Assembly: GCF_002896965.1 (NCBI RefSeq)
Contig: NZ_LYMM01000044.1
Location: forward strand, 1-51,298
Reading direction: 5' to 3'
Source of the DNA: Novosphingobium guangzhouense
Lineage (GTDB): Bacteria > Pseudomonadota > Alphaproteobacteria > Sphingomonadales > Sphingomonadaceae
Length of the DNA: 51,298 bases
This document shows positions 1 to 8,730 of the stretch, piece by piece. Under the pieces are notes generated by a model that worked only from the letters and a program-made list of their open reading frames with translations, ran no database searches and was not told the DNA's origin. Position 1 is the stretch's first letter. Every line of letters starts with the position of its first letter. The position numbers and the translations under genes were made by a program.

Positions 1-115
1 CCAGAAAGGAGAAGCCAGCATCTTGAACCCGCCGTTCAACGGCAGCACATAAACCACACCCACCCGGGTCACTTCTCAATGGAAACCCCGGGTCACTTCT
101 CAGTGGCAATCAACA
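1..115 (+). mobile_element. Right end of an IS21-like insertion sequence
   Basis: Two imperfect direct repeats, CCGGGTCACTTCTCAATGG at 64-82 and CCGGGTCACTTCTCAGTGG at 88-106, are followed by CAATCAACA, so the element would end in CA at 115. Repeated outer motifs of this kind and a TG...CA boundary are typical of IS21-family ends. A short open frame from the left edge stops at TAA 50-52 just before the repeats and could be the end of an istB-like gene, but it is too short to identify. The conjugation gene trbL begins abruptly right after the element. The family call rests on the repeat pattern only. Confidence 0.6.
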
Positions 116-116
116 C

Positions 117-1163
117 CTGGGGACCACTGCGGGCGGGGGAGGGGTATCGGCGGATGATCTCCTCCATCCCGGAAGGATTGCCGGAACCGGCTTCGAGGCG
201 GCCTACCCGCTGATCGTCAGGGTCACCGACATGCTGGGGTTTCCGGAGTTCTTCGGCAACTTCCTCGCCATCGTCGTCCTGCTGATCTGCTGGCTGCTGG
301 TGGTCCTCGCGTTCTTCGTTCTCGCCATCCAGCTTTTCGTCACGATCATCGAGTTCAAGCTGACCGCACTTGCGGGCTTCGTGCTCGTACCTTTCGCGTT
401 ATGGAACAAGACCAGCTTCCTTGCCGAGCGTGTCCTCGGGAATGTCATATCGTCTGGCATCAAGGTCATGGTTCTTGCCGTGATCGTCGGGATCGGCACC
501 ACCTACTTCGATCAGATGACGGGCCTCGTCGGTGACGATCCGGAAATCGCGGAAGCCCTGACGCTGCTGATGGGAGCCCTGACGCTGTTCGGTCTCGGGA
601 TATTCGGACCCGGGATCGCTTCGGGCCTCGTATCCGGTGCTCCGCAACTGGGCGCGGGAGCGGCGGTCGGTGCTGCCGCAGGTGCAGCCATCATGACGGG
701 CGGCGCGGCGCTGCTCGGCACACGCGGTGCGATGATGGCGGCGCGTGGCGGCATGGGCGCGGTACGGGCGGGTACGGCGATGGGATCGGCCGCTTCAAGC
801 GCCTACAGGCTCGGCCAGGAGACCTCGGGCAGCGCGAGCGTGGGTGCAGGGCTGGGCGGTATCGCCACAGCCGCTGGCGGGGCGGCGTCGCAGGCAGCAA
901 AGGCAACGGCATCGCGTGTGGCCGCTCCTGTTCGCGCGGGCGCGGCGGCAGGACAGAAGGCCGCTTGGGATGCGGGCACGACGTCTCCGACCCCGGCGGC
1001 ACCGTCCGGCGGAGGAGCCCCGCCGCAGCCTACACCTGCGTGGGCTCGCAACCTGCGATCCCAGCAGACCTCCCGGCATCACCGGCACATGGCGGTGCAG
1101 ACCGTCAAGGACGGCGATCGCCCGGGTTCCGCGGCCAACCCCGATCTCAGCGAGAAGGAGTGA
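117..1163 (+). pseudogene. trbL: TrbL, conjugal transfer inner-membrane protein, N-terminus missing
   Basis: TrbL (VirB6-like) is the polytopic inner-membrane channel component of P-type conjugative type IV secretion. The frame is open from the IS boundary, and the typical TrbL stretch GRIAGTGFEAAYPLI precedes the first ATG (231). After it come hydrophobic segments, the conserved FKLTALAGFVLVPFALWNKT region, and a Gly/Ala-rich then Pro-rich C-terminal tail. About 348 codons remain, whereas full TrbL is usually about 440-480 residues, so the first hundred or so residues are gone. The cut coincides with the IS21-like end. trbF follows 7 bp downstream. An internal start at 231 could still make a 310-residue product, but that is unlikely to work in transfer. 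Confidence 0.85.
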
Positions 1164-1170
1164 AATTCGC

Positions 1171-2001
1171 ATGCTATTCAAGCGAACCATCCAGCGCTAC
1201 GGGCAGACGCCCGAGCCCGAAACCCCGTGGCAGCGTGCAGGCCAGGTGTGGGACGAGCGCATCGGCTCGGCCCGCGTCCAGGCCCATAACTGGCGCCGGG
1301 CTGCCTTCGCCAGCCTTGGGCTGACGGGCATCCTCATCACCGCGAATGTCTGGCAGTCGATGCAGAGCAGGGTTGCGCCCTATGTGGTCGAGGTCGATCG
1401 TCTCGGCGAGGCGCGCAGTGTGGCCCCCGCCGTCCAGAACTATAAGCCGACCGATGGGCAGATCGCCTGGCATCTGGGCAGGTTCATCGTCAATGTGCGC
1501 TCGGTCTCGACCGATCCCGTGCTGGTCAAGCGAGCCTGGCTCGATGCCTACGACTTCGCCACCGACCGGGCGTCGATATTCCTGAACGACTATGCCCGCT
1601 CCAACGACCCGTTCGCGGGGATCGGCCAGCGCAGCGTTTCGGTTCAGGTGACGAGCGTCGTCCGTGCGTCGGACACCAGCTTCCAAGTGAAATGGGCCGA
1701 GAGCATCTTCGAGCGCGGGAGTCTGGCGAAATCCGAGCGTTGGACCGCGATGCTGACGGTCGTGATGCAGCCCCCAAAAACAGCCGATGCGCTGCGCAAG
1801 AACCCTCTTGGGCTGTTCGTCAATGCGATCGACTGGGCTCGGGAGCTCGATGGTCAGCCATCGCAGGTCCGAGCCCGCCGCGACCAGGATGCCCTCGGCG
1901 GGGACATCCCGCGCATCGAGGCCGGTGCAGTCATTCCTGACGTCCCGAGCGCCACACCACCGGCTCCGCCCCGAGCCGCCGATCACAAGGGAGAACGCTG
2001 A
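1171..2001 (+). CDS. trbF: TrbF, conjugal transfer (VirB8-like) protein
   Basis: TrbF is the VirB8-like bitopic inner-membrane assembly factor of the conjugative type IV secretion apparatus. The 276-residue product has a short cytoplasmic N-terminus, one membrane segment around residues 45-65 (AFASLGLTGILITANVW), and a periplasmic domain starting APYVVEVDRLGEA, which is typical of TrbF. The reading frame is open far upstream, but the ATG at 1171 gives the family-like N-terminus and directly follows the trbL stop. The stop codon overlaps the trbG start (ATGA at 2001), so the two are translationally coupled. The C-terminus is Pro/Ala-rich. It belongs to the trbL-F-G-I order seen in alphaproteobacterial conjugative elements. 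Confidence 0.93.
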   Translation: MLFKRTIQRYGQTPEPETPWQRAGQVWDERIGSARVQAHNWRRAAFASLGLTGILITANVWQSMQSRVAPYVVEVDRLGEARSVAPAVQNYKPTDGQIAWHLGRFIVNVRSVSTDPVLVKRAWLDAYDFATDRASIFLNDYARSNDPFAGIGQRSVSVQVTSVVRASDTSFQVKWAESIFERGSLAKSERWTAMLTVVMQPPKTADALRKNPLGLFVNAIDWARELDGQPSQVRARRDQDALGGDIPRIEAGAVIPDVPSATPPAPPRAADHKGER

Positions 2002-2972
2002 TGATCCGACTGACCATGCTGCCCATCTCGTTGGTCGCGGGCGCCTGCGCGGGTGCGACCCCGCCGCCCGCGATCGCGCTGGACAGCGGCTCGTTCCAGC
2101 CAGCCTCGCGGGAAGCCGAAATACCCCGACCCGTCGAAATCGTGACGGTCTCGCAACCGTTGCCCTTGCCGGGACAGATGCTGCCGCCTCCATCGGTGAC
2201 GGGCGAGACAGGCTTGCCGACCGCGAAGGTGGATGCGGCGAACCGTGATGCCATCCGTGAACCTTTGCGCTCGGGATACATCAATGCGATGCAGGTATAT
2301 CCCTGGACCGAAGGGGCGCTCTACCGACTCTACGCCGCGCCCGAGCGTGTCAGCGACGTGACGCTTCAGCCCGGCGAAAAGCTCCTCGCGGTCTCGGCGG
2401 GCGATACCGTGCGCTGGGTCATCGGCGACACCACCAGCGGGTCCGGCGACGAAGCCCGCGTCCATGTCCTGGTGAAGCCGTTCGCGCCGGGCCTCGTTAC
2501 GAACATGGTCATCGCGACCGACCGGCGCGCTTACCACCTCGCGCTTGAAAGCACCGACCGTACCGCAATGGCGGCGATCTCCTGGACCTATCCGCAGGAT
2601 CGCCTGCTGGCGCTTCAGCGTCAGAACCGCCTTTCGGAGCAGGCGGAGCCCGTCGCGGCAGGCATTGCGCTGGAAGATATGCGCTTCCGCTATGCGATTT
2701 CTGGCGACACGCCGCCCTGGCGTCCGCTCAGGGCCTGGGACGATGGCCGCAAGGTTTACATCGAATTCCCCTCCCGCCTCGACCAAGGCGAAGCGCCCCC
2801 ACTGTTCGTCGTTGGCCCACACGGCGAGAGCCAGCTGGTCAATTATCGCGTGCGAGGCACACACTACATCGTGGACAGGCTGTTTGGAGCCGCAGAGCTT
2901 CGCCTCGGTGGGAAACCGCAGCAGGTGGTGCGGATCAGCCGGACCGACGTCGCGGAAGGGCGGCGCAAGTGA
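2001..2972 (+). CDS. trbG: TrbG, conjugal transfer (VirB9-like) protein
   Basis: TrbG is the VirB9-like periplasmic/outer-membrane core component of the conjugation channel. The 323-residue product begins with a hydrophobic export signal ending in a cysteine (LVAGAC), which may make it a lipoprotein although the lipobox is not ideal. A Pro-rich linker follows. The VirB9 beta-domain carries the features YTLEPGE-like LQPGEKLLAVSAGD, RWVIGDT, HVLVKP, DDGRKVYIEFP and VNYRVRGTHYIVDRLF. The last motif, near the C-terminus, is a family signature. The start overlaps the trbF stop, and the stop overlaps the GTG start of trbI, so the gene sits in a tightly coupled operon. Confidence 0.94.
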   Translation: MIRLTMLPISLVAGACAGATPPPAIALDSGSFQPASREAEIPRPVEIVTVSQPLPLPGQMLPPPSVTGETGLPTAKVDAANRDAIREPLRSGYINAMQVYPWTEGALYRLYAAPERVSDVTLQPGEKLLAVSAGDTVRWVIGDTTSGSGDEARVHVLVKPFAPGLVTNMVIATDRRAYHLALESTDRTAMAAISWTYPQDRLLALQRQNRLSEQAEPVAAGIALEDMRFRYAISGDTPPWRPLRAWDDGRKVYIEFPSRLDQGEAPPLFVVGPHGESQLVNYRVRGTHYIVDRLFGAAELRLGGKPQQVVRISRTDVAEGRRK

Positions 2973-4366
2973 GCCGCCCGGAAGACCTGCCCGCCGGAGC
3001 GGCTGAAGGAATTCGACGAGGGGAAAGTTCAGCGACCACTGCAATGAACGATGCTGCCTCGACGGAGGACGACGCGCAGTCCGCGCCGAGACCGTCAGGA
3101 CTCGCGCCAGGCGCCGCCGAGCCTGCGTCGCCACCTCAGGCCGCGCCGCTGAAAATCGCTCCCGAAGGGTTGATTCTTCGTGCCAGCCCCCGGCGCATCG
3201 TCCGGTTCCGGCGAGGTGTCGTCATAGGTGGGACAGCGGCAGGAGCGCTTGCCATCGCCGGCGTGACCTGGATGGCTCTGGGTGAGAGAGTCACCCGTCT
3301 CGCGGATGCGAGCGGGGCACAACTGGTGAATGACCGCCGTACCACCGCCGAGGCAGTGGCCGACCTGCCGGGGGACTACAGCGCGGTAGCAAAGGGCACG
3401 CCGGTACTGGGCCCCCCGCTTCCAGGTGACCTCGGTCGTCCGATCCTTGCTCGTCAGCGCGACCTGGCAGGCAGTAACGATGCGTCTTCCGCGACCCCGC
3501 CGCCGCCCTCCGCCGCAGAGCAGGCGGCGGAAGCCGAACGCCAGCGCCTGGCATCGCAGGCGCATCAGGCGCGGGAAGCTGGTGTGCTGATGCAGACCGC
3601 AGGGCAAGGAGGCGCGGCCTCCCAAGCAATGTCCCTCGATCCAGCGGTTGTAGCAAGCACCGTCAACGAAACCGCCAAGCTCGCGCTTGATCCCGAGCAC
3701 GATCAGAACAACCAGCAACGCAAGATCGACTTTCTGGAAAAGCAGCCATTCGCCGTTGCCAGCACCACCAGTGCGCACCGGCTGGAAGGACCCACATCGC
3801 CTTTCCAGGTCATGGCGGGAAGCGTAGTTTCCGCAAGCCTCATGACCGGGATCAACTCGGATCTGCCCGGAACAGTGGTCGCACAGGTCACCGAGAACGT
3901 CTTCGACACGGTGACGGGCCATATTCTCTTGATCCCGCAAGGCTCAAGACTGATCGGAAGTTATGACAGCGTGGTGGCATTCGGGCAGAAACGTGCGCTG
4001 CTCGCATGGCAGCGTATCATCTTGCCTGACGGCAGTTCGATCCAACTCGACAACGTGCCCGCGAGCGATACGGCGGGCTATTCCGGCCTTGCCGACGGTG
4101 TGGATATCCATACCTGGCAACTGCTCAAGGGTGTGGCCCTCTCGACCTTGCTCGGCGTCGGAACCGAGCTCTCGCTTGGCAGTAACGAGGGCGATCTGCT
4201 GCGGGCGATCCGCCAATCGACCCAACAGTCTGCCGGTCAGGCTGGCCAGCAGATCGTCTCAAAAAACCTCAACGTTCAACCGACCATTACCATTCGCCCT
4301 GGCTGGCCCCTGCGGGTGATCGTCCACAAGGACATCGTCCTGCGCCCCTGGGGCGGTGCACGCTGA
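2969..4366 (+). CDS. trbI: TrbI, conjugal transfer (VirB10-like) protein
   Basis: TrbI is the VirB10-like protein that spans both membranes and links the inner and outer parts of the conjugation channel. The 465-residue product starts at GTG 2969 (GTGA overlap with trbG). It has a disordered Pro/Ala-rich N-terminus, one membrane segment near residues 85-106 (VIGGTAAGALAIAGVTWMAL), a long linker, and the conserved C-terminal beta-barrel region with ASLMTGINSDLPGTVVAQV, ILLIPQGSRLIGSYDS, and a final PLRVIVHKDIVL. Length and motif order match full-length TrbI. An alternative ATG lies at 3044 (MNDAAS), but coupling to trbG favours the GTG. Confidence 0.94.
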   Translation: MSRPEDLPAGAAEGIRRGESSATTAMNDAASTEDDAQSAPRPSGLAPGAAEPASPPQAAPLKIAPEGLILRASPRRIVRFRRGVVIGGTAAGALAIAGVTWMALGERVTRLADASGAQLVNDRRTTAEAVADLPGDYSAVAKGTPVLGPPLPGDLGRPILARQRDLAGSNDASSATPPPPSAAEQAAEAERQRLASQAHQAREAGVLMQTAGQGGAASQAMSLDPAVVASTVNETAKLALDPEHDQNNQQRKIDFLEKQPFAVASTTSAHRLEGPTSPFQVMAGSVVSASLMTGINSDLPGTVVAQVTENVFDTVTGHILLIPQGSRLIGSYDSVVAFGQKRALLAWQRIILPDGSSIQLDNVPASDTAGYSGLADGVDIHTWQLLKGVALSTLLGVGTELSLGSNEGDLLRAIRQSTQQSAGQAGQQIVSKNLNVQPTITIRPGWPLRVIVHKDIVLRPWGGAR

Positions 4367-4378
4367 AAGGAGGCATTC

Positions 4379-4600
4379 ATGCTCAAGCTTGCGAAATTGC
4401 CTGATCGTACTCCCGTCAAGATGACCCTGACCGTCACTCCCGACCTCGCGCGGTCCCTTGCCGACTACACCGCGATCTACAACCGGATCTACGGCGATAC
4501 CGCAGAACAGGCGGACCTTCTTCCCGCTATGCTCGAGGCATTTCTGGCAAGCGATCGCGTCTTCGCTCGGGCTCGTAAGGACGGGGAGCCGGGAACGTGA
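4379..4600 (+). CDS. DUF2274 domain protein of the conjugation operon
   Basis: This 73-residue protein (MLKLAKLPDRTPVKMTLTV at its start) matches the DUF2274 family, small proteins almost always encoded just after trbI in alphaproteobacterial conjugative elements. The biochemical role is unknown. An AAGGAGG-type ribosome binding site sits just upstream (4368-4374). Its stop overlaps the GTG start of the next gene (GTGA at 4597-4600). The C-terminal half is helical with LLPAMLEAFLASD. Position and overlap argue for co-expression with the transfer channel. Confidence 0.85.
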   Translation: MLKLAKLPDRTPVKMTLTVTPDLARSLADYTAIYNRIYGDTAEQADLLPAMLEAFLASDRVFARARKDGEPGT

Positions 4601-4956
4601 GGCGCGGCATCGTGATCGGTCGATTCAAGCTGACGAGGCAGGGCGGCTGGGAGGGCGAAATCAATACGCTGACCATCCAGCGTCAGATCCGCCTCGTGCC
4701 CAATGACGATCGGGTGAGCGAGAATGCGCCTGCATTCAGGGTCATGATGGGATGGCAACACGTCGGAGATGCCTGGGAGCGGCAGTCGAGGTCCGAGCCA
4801 TTCCGTCAATACCTTCGTGTTCGCATTGACGATCCGCTGTGCCCTATCAGCGCAATGCTCTTCACCGATCCGGAAGACATGTCCGCGCGGCTGGTGCTTC
4901 CGCCTCCACAGACAAGGCGATCGCAGATGGACGCGCAGGAGAGGGGAGATGAGTGA
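4597..4956 (+). CDS. DUF736 domain protein
   Basis: The 119-residue product fits DUF736, a small family found on alphaproteobacterial plasmids and integrative elements. Recognisable features are the GRFKLTRQGGWEGEINTLTI opening, the central IRLVPNDDRVSENAPAFRV segment, and LRVRIDDPLCPISAMLF, which correspond to the family core (increase in beta strands, NAP-x-HRV, LDDP). The function is not known. It starts at a GTG that overlaps the previous stop and ends with an ATGAGTGA overlap with the AlpA-like gene, so all three small genes are likely co-translated. Confidence 0.8.
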   Translation: MRRGIVIGRFKLTRQGGWEGEINTLTIQRQIRLVPNDDRVSENAPAFRVMMGWQHVGDAWERQSRSEPFRQYLRVRIDDPLCPISAMLFTDPEDMSARLVLPPPQTRRSQMDAQERGDE

Positions 4957-5173
4957 CAACCCTGTAGTGCCCGAGCGGTTAATCAAGCTGGACGAGGTGA
5001 TCCGCCGAGTTGGCCTTGGTAAATCCATGATCTACCGACTTATCTCGGAGGGAAAATTCCCTGCGCCTTACAAATTGTCCCCGGGCGCTTCCCGCTGGAG
5101 CGAGCGGTCTGTCGTTGCGTGGATCGACGAAGTAAAGGACGGTTTCGAAGGGAAGCGCCGGCCATTTTGGTAA
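4949..5173 (+). CDS. AlpA-family helix-turn-helix transcriptional regulator
   Basis: This 74-residue protein is a winged HTH regulator of the AlpA/MerR-like type. The core RLIKLDEVIRRVGLGKSMIY with RLISEGKFPAPYKL and SRWSERSVVAWIDE is diagnostic. Such proteins typically act as excision or transfer-module regulators on prophages and conjugative elements. Here it closes the transfer operon, with its ATG inside the end of the DUF736 gene. No integrase follows within the window. The 322 bp after it hold no gene. Confidence 0.88.
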   Translation: MSDNPVVPERLIKLDEVIRRVGLGKSMIYRLISEGKFPAPYKLSPGASRWSERSVVAWIDEVKDGFEGKRRPFW

Positions 5174-5495
5174 AGAATATGGTGCATTTCTCTCGGCGGC
5201 GGCAAGCTCCCCGGAATAAGCAATCCTGGTCGGGAAGCGACTGTCGGGTTCGACGCCGACTAGCGGCGTAGCTGACGCTCACTCTCATTTTAAAGAGGCG
5301 TTGCAGGAGATGCGAGAACCATCGCTTCTACCAATTGCAAACGATCCGTTGAAGATCAATCAACTGATTTCCCGCTTATTTTGAAGCGGCATCCCCTCCA
5401 TCTTCAGCGTGCGGCGCCAACATCGATGGCGTGATGAACGGCGAACATCGCCATGCAGCGCGCCCGTCGCGCAAACACTGAGGAAGGAATATTTG
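5174..5495. other. Intergenic gap after the conjugation module
   Basis: No coding sequence is supported in these 322 bp. A small hairpin (GTCGG ... CCGAC around 5240-5260) brackets GTTCGACG, but the loop and surroundings do not fit a tRNA T arm. A good ribosome binding site, AGGAAGGA (5481-5488), lies at the right edge and serves the SDR gene. The gap marks the boundary between the transfer genes and unrelated metabolic genes; no obvious attachment site or terminator is seen. Confidence 0.5.
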
Positions 5496-6233
5496 ATGAC
5501 TGAGCTGACTGGAAAACGCGCACTGGTGACCGGAGGGTCACGCGGGATTGGTGCGGCCATCGCAGTTGCGCTGGCGGAAAAAGGCGCAGACGTTGCCATC
5601 ACCTACGCGCATTCCGCCGGCCGTGCGGCAGAAGTGGTGGAATTGATAAAGAGGAAGGGCCGTGCCGCCGTTGCAATCCAGGCCGATAGCGCAGATCCGA
5701 TTGCAATCAAGCGCTCGGTGGACGAGGCAGTGAGCGCCCTTGGCGGTCTTGACATCCTCGTTAACAACGCCGCGATCGCCACCTACAAGGACGTGGCGGA
5801 CTTCACAGTCGAGGAGATCGACGCGCTCTTTGCCGTTAATGCGCGGTCCCCGATCTTGGCATCTCAGGCGGCTATGCCCCACCTCACTTCCGGGGGGCGC
5901 ATTATCACGATCGGGTCCGCCGGCGCCGAGCGCATTGTCGGGCCATCGACGGTTTACTCGATGACGAAATCCGCCCTTCAATCATTTACCCGAGGTTTGG
6001 CGCGTGAACTGGGTCCTCGTGATATCACCGTCAATCTGGTGCAGCCTGGTTCAACGAATACGGAAATGAACCCGGCCGAGGGCGAGTTCGGTGACTTCCA
6101 GCGGGCGTTGATCCCACTGGGGCGGTATGGCGAGCCGGAGGACGTGGCAGCAGCGGTCGCATTTCTCGCGTCGAATGCCGCGCGCCAGATCACGGGCACC
6201 ATCCTGACCGTTGATGGAGGTACGCTTACCTAA
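5496..6233 (+). CDS. SDR-family oxidoreductase (FabG-like)
   Basis: This is a classical short-chain dehydrogenase/reductase of 245 residues, predicted to be NADP(H)-dependent and cytoplasmic. It carries the cofactor motif TGGSRGIG (12-19), NNAA (90-93), the catalytic S141, Y154 and K158 (YSMTK), the PG motif after the active site (QPGSTNTEM), and a C-terminal GTILTVDGG. The start at 5496 follows AGGAAGGA by 7 bp; the open frame extends 29 codons upstream but without SDR-like sequence. The substrate cannot be told from sequence. It stands alone between the conjugation module and a convergent LysR gene, and may be controlled by that LysR. Confidence 0.9.
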   Translation: MTELTGKRALVTGGSRGIGAAIAVALAEKGADVAITYAHSAGRAAEVVELIKRKGRAAVAIQADSADPIAIKRSVDEAVSALGGLDILVNNAAIATYKDVADFTVEEIDALFAVNARSPILASQAAMPHLTSGGRIITIGSAGAERIVGPSTVYSMTKSALQSFTRGLARELGPRDITVNLVQPGSTNTEMNPAEGEFGDFQRALIPLGRYGEPEDVAAAVAFLASNAARQITGTILTVDGGTLT

Positions 6234-6516
6234 AAAGCAGCCCATTACAGGGGGAGAGGATCGTTCTATCGCGAAACGGATAAGATTTCGGGAGCTCGCG
6301 GCCACCTGGGTCAAACTCTCCTGTGTTCGCCCGAACGCTGATGCCAAGTATGATCACCGGCGCCCTAAGAGCTATGGGCTAATAGCGCCCGCGCATACAT
6401 CCTTGTTGGGCACTTCCGCTCCAGCAGCATCGGACCATTCGGTGCTTGTTTGGAATGGGACAGTGGAGGTGCCCATCTTCTTCTAAGCAATCATCAGGGC
6501 AATGGAGTGCGCTCGC

Positions 6517-7446
6517 TTATTTGAGGCTTCCGGCGAACCGTGCGCTGATGCGCTCTCGACGAAAATGCTCCGTGAAAAAGTCGATGAACGCTCTAGTCTT
6601 GAGCGGTTGTAACGCGCGACCTGAGTAGTAGAGCGATATTGATCCCGCATCTGCATACCATTTCGGTAGGATACGTTTCAGCGCACCGCTCTCCAGATGC
6701 GCAAGCGCGTCCGGCATAGCCACCATTGCGATACCAAGTCCCGCAAGGGCTGCTTGGATCATCGGGGCGGAATCGCTCATGACGATTGTCTCCTTCAACA
6801 GCGCGCGCTCCTCATCACCCTGAGCATTCCGCATCATCCATTGCCGGATGCGACCCGATGTCGAGAAGCGCATGAGAATTCCATCGTATTCAGCGAGATC
6901 GGCCGGGTTGGTCGGTAGAGCTCTTCTGCCGAAATAGCTTGGCGCGCAGACGGCGACGACGTGAACGGGCGCTAGTGCCTTGGCAACAATTCCAGGACTT
7001 AAATCAAAGCCTCCGCCAATCGCGACGTCGAAGCCTTCCGCAACCAAGTCGACTTGGCGGCTGTCGAAATGCCAATCAGGCCGGATGCCTGGATACCTGC
7101 TAAGAAATTCCGGCAACGCGGGAAGCACGTAGCCCATGGCGAAGGAGAGGCTCATGCTCACTTTCAGGACGCCGACTGGCGCGCCCCTGACCTGCGAGGC
7201 GCCGTCGATTGCGCTCTGAAGATTGGCAAGGCTGTCGCCGATGCTTTGCAGGAAGGCTTCGCCCGCTTCCGTCAAGGCCAATTTGCGTGTCGAGCGATGG
7301 AATAGCCGCACGCCTAGATTTCGTTCGAGCATGCCGACGTTCCGGCTGACTGCCGCCGGCGTGAGGGAGAGTCGGCGAGCAGCACCTGAGAAGCTATTTG
7401 CCTCCGCGCTACGGACGAACGCTTCCAGGTTGGCAAGTGTCTCCAT
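6517..7446 (-). CDS. LysR-family transcriptional regulator
   Basis: A 309-residue LysR-type regulator. The N-terminal winged HTH reads LEAFVRSAEANSFSGAARRL then LTPAAVSRNVGMLERNLGVR (about residues 5-45), followed by the family hallmark LFHRSTRKLALTEAG and a substrate-binding domain (GVLKVSMSLSFAMGYVLP, GGGFDLSPG). It is the type that controls a divergent neighbour, here the F420-type NADP oxidoreductase at 7563. The ATG at 7446 has GAAGG 9 bp upstream; a TTG 9 bp further upstream is also open. A dyad TTCAA-N7-TTGAA lies just upstream (7458-7474). Confidence 0.92.
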   Translation of the reverse strand: METLANLEAFVRSAEANSFSGAARRLSLTPAAVSRNVGMLERNLGVRLFHRSTRKLALTEAGEAFLQSIGDSLANLQSAIDGASQVRGAPVGVLKVSMSLSFAMGYVLPALPEFLSRYPGIRPDWHFDSRQVDLVAEGFDVAIGGGFDLSPGIVAKALAPVHVVAVCAPSYFGRRALPTNPADLAEYDGILMRFSTSGRIRQWMMRNAQGDEERALLKETIVMSDSAPMIQAALAGLGIAMVAMPDALAHLESGALKRILPKWYADAGSISLYYSGRALQPLKTRAFIDFFTEHFRRERISARFAGSLK

Positions 7447-7457
7447 GTGAATCAACC

Positions 7458-7474
7458 TTCAAGCAAAAATTGAA
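7458..7474. promoter_or_regulatory. Candidate LysR operator between divergent genes
   Basis: TTCAAGCAAAAATTGAA is an inverted repeat (TTCAA, 7-bp spacer, TTGAA). It fits the LysR consensus of a T-N11-A core within a dyad, and lies in the 116-bp gap between the LysR gene and the divergent oxidoreductase gene, 12 bp from the LysR start. Position and pattern suggest autoregulation together with activation of the neighbour; no binding data exist. Confidence 0.45.
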
Positions 7475-7562
7475 ACTCAAACAATCCATCTGCGACTATT
7501 GCTGTGCCTATCGCTGATCCATTCTTCGGGTCAACGGAAATACGTTGTCGAAGGAATGGCGA

Positions 7563-8159
7563 ATGACGATTGGTATCATCGGCGCGGGCAACATCGGCGG
7601 TGCGTTCGCGAGGGCGTTAGGCAAGGCACGCATTGAGGCTGTAATCGCGAATAGCCGCGGACCTGACAGCATCGCGGAGCTCGTCTCGACGTTCGGAAGG
7701 TCAACTCGAGCTGGAACGGTCGAGGAAGCGGCAGCGCAAGACATCGTGCTTGTGGCCGTGCAGTGGTCGAAAATTCCCGGCGCGCTCGAGGGTCTGGATT
7801 TCAGCGGTAAGGTCGTGATCGATGCCAACAACCCCATTGAGGCGCCGCTATATCGGCCGGTCGATTTGGGGGGCCGCATCTCGTCGGATGTGTTTGCGGA
7901 CCTCGTTCCGGGTGCGCGGGTCGTGAAAGCGTTCAACCATCTCACCCCCGCTCAGTTGTCGGGCGATCCGCAATCGGAGGGCGGCAAGCGCGTTCTCTTT
8001 TATTCGGGTGACGATCGGCGGGCCAAGGCTGAGGTGGCCGCCATCATCGACCAGATAGGCTTTTTCGGCATCGATCTCGGCTCGATTTCAATCGGCGGTA
8101 AACTCGTGCAATTCCCCGGTGGTCCCCTCCCGGCGCTGAACCTCGTCAAGTTCGGTTGA
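7563..8159 (+). CDS. NADP oxidoreductase, coenzyme F420-dependent type
   Basis: The 198-residue protein begins with a Rossmann fold, MTIGIIGAGNIGGAFARAL (GxGxxG at residues 7-12), and continues with IVLVAVQWSKIPGAL, VVIDANNPIE and VVKAFNHL. This is the layout of the F420-dependent NADP reductase fold (PF03807), which in proteobacteria usually occurs in NADP-binding reductases that do not use F420. The substrate is unknown. The ATG at 7563 is preceded by AAGGA; an upstream TTG at 7545 is less likely. It is divergent from the LysR gene at 6517-7446, which probably controls it. Confidence 0.82.
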   Translation: MTIGIIGAGNIGGAFARALGKARIEAVIANSRGPDSIAELVSTFGRSTRAGTVEEAAAQDIVLVAVQWSKIPGALEGLDFSGKVVIDANNPIEAPLYRPVDLGGRISSDVFADLVPGARVVKAFNHLTPAQLSGDPQSEGGKRVLFYSGDDRRAKAEVAAIIDQIGFFGIDLGSISIGGKLVQFPGGPLPALNLVKFG

Positions 8160-8353
8160 CTCGTCTCCTGACTAATACCTCAATGAGGAATGCGCAGCAG
8201 CAGCTCACGAAGCGCTTCTCATTCGAAGACTGTATTACGCGGTACTACGATCCGGAAAGACCAGCATCCGATTGCATTATTGAAAGTTTCTCGGACTGTC
8301 GGTGGAATGAAAAAAATAGTGAAAGACGAGCGACTGGTTGTGGCGTTCCATTT

Positions 8354-8730
8354 CAACAATCTTCGGTCAGCAGGCGAGTGGAGGCGCTAGAACATCGCTG
8401 CGGTTTCCTTCTCTTAAAGTGGACCCGGGCGGGGTGTCCGCCTCACCTCGGCGGGAGCAGCCTTCCTGTAGGGCGCTTTGGTTGGCACCGAGCAGTTCGA
8501 CTTTGCGACCCGCCATGCTTCAGCGGTAAATCGTGGTTATTGCGGCGGCATCCGAATTGGGGTTTCGCCGTCGCAAACGGGGGCCGCTTCGCGGGGCTTT
8601 ACGGCATTTCAGGGAAAGCTTTCCACATATCCCCACCACGCTGACGAAGGGTGCACCAAGCAAGTCGCGGCAGGCTGCTGCGCCGGAAAGGCTCGACGTT
8701 GCCTTCGTTGCGAGAGTGGGCTTCAGCCGA
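8354..8730 (+). pseudogene. Decayed LysR-family regulator
   Basis: Successive pieces of a LysR protein can be read in different forward frames. The HTH piece QQSSVSRRVEALEHR lies at about 8354-8400. VRLTSAGAAFL (8436-8468) is in another frame and runs straight into a TAG. RHASAVNRGYCGGIRIGVSP (about 8510-8575) begins the effector domain. GPLRGALRHFRESFPHIPTT and RLDVAFVA (about 8584-8727) are in a third frame. At least three frameshifts and a stop are needed, and the C-terminal half is absent. The order and spacing match one ancestral gene. The remaining DNA from 8160 to 8353 shows no clear gene. Confidence 0.8.

Noticed and set aside
745..1170. A long open frame upstream of trbF
   Set aside because: It overlaps trbL in another frame, and TrbF-like sequence begins only at 1171.
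1174..2193. 339-codon antisense frame over trbF
   Set aside because: GC-rich antisense shadow without domain sequence, opposite confirmed trb genes.
5235..5265. tRNA T-arm-like hairpin
   Set aside because: Loop is 8 nt and no cloverleaf can be drawn around it.
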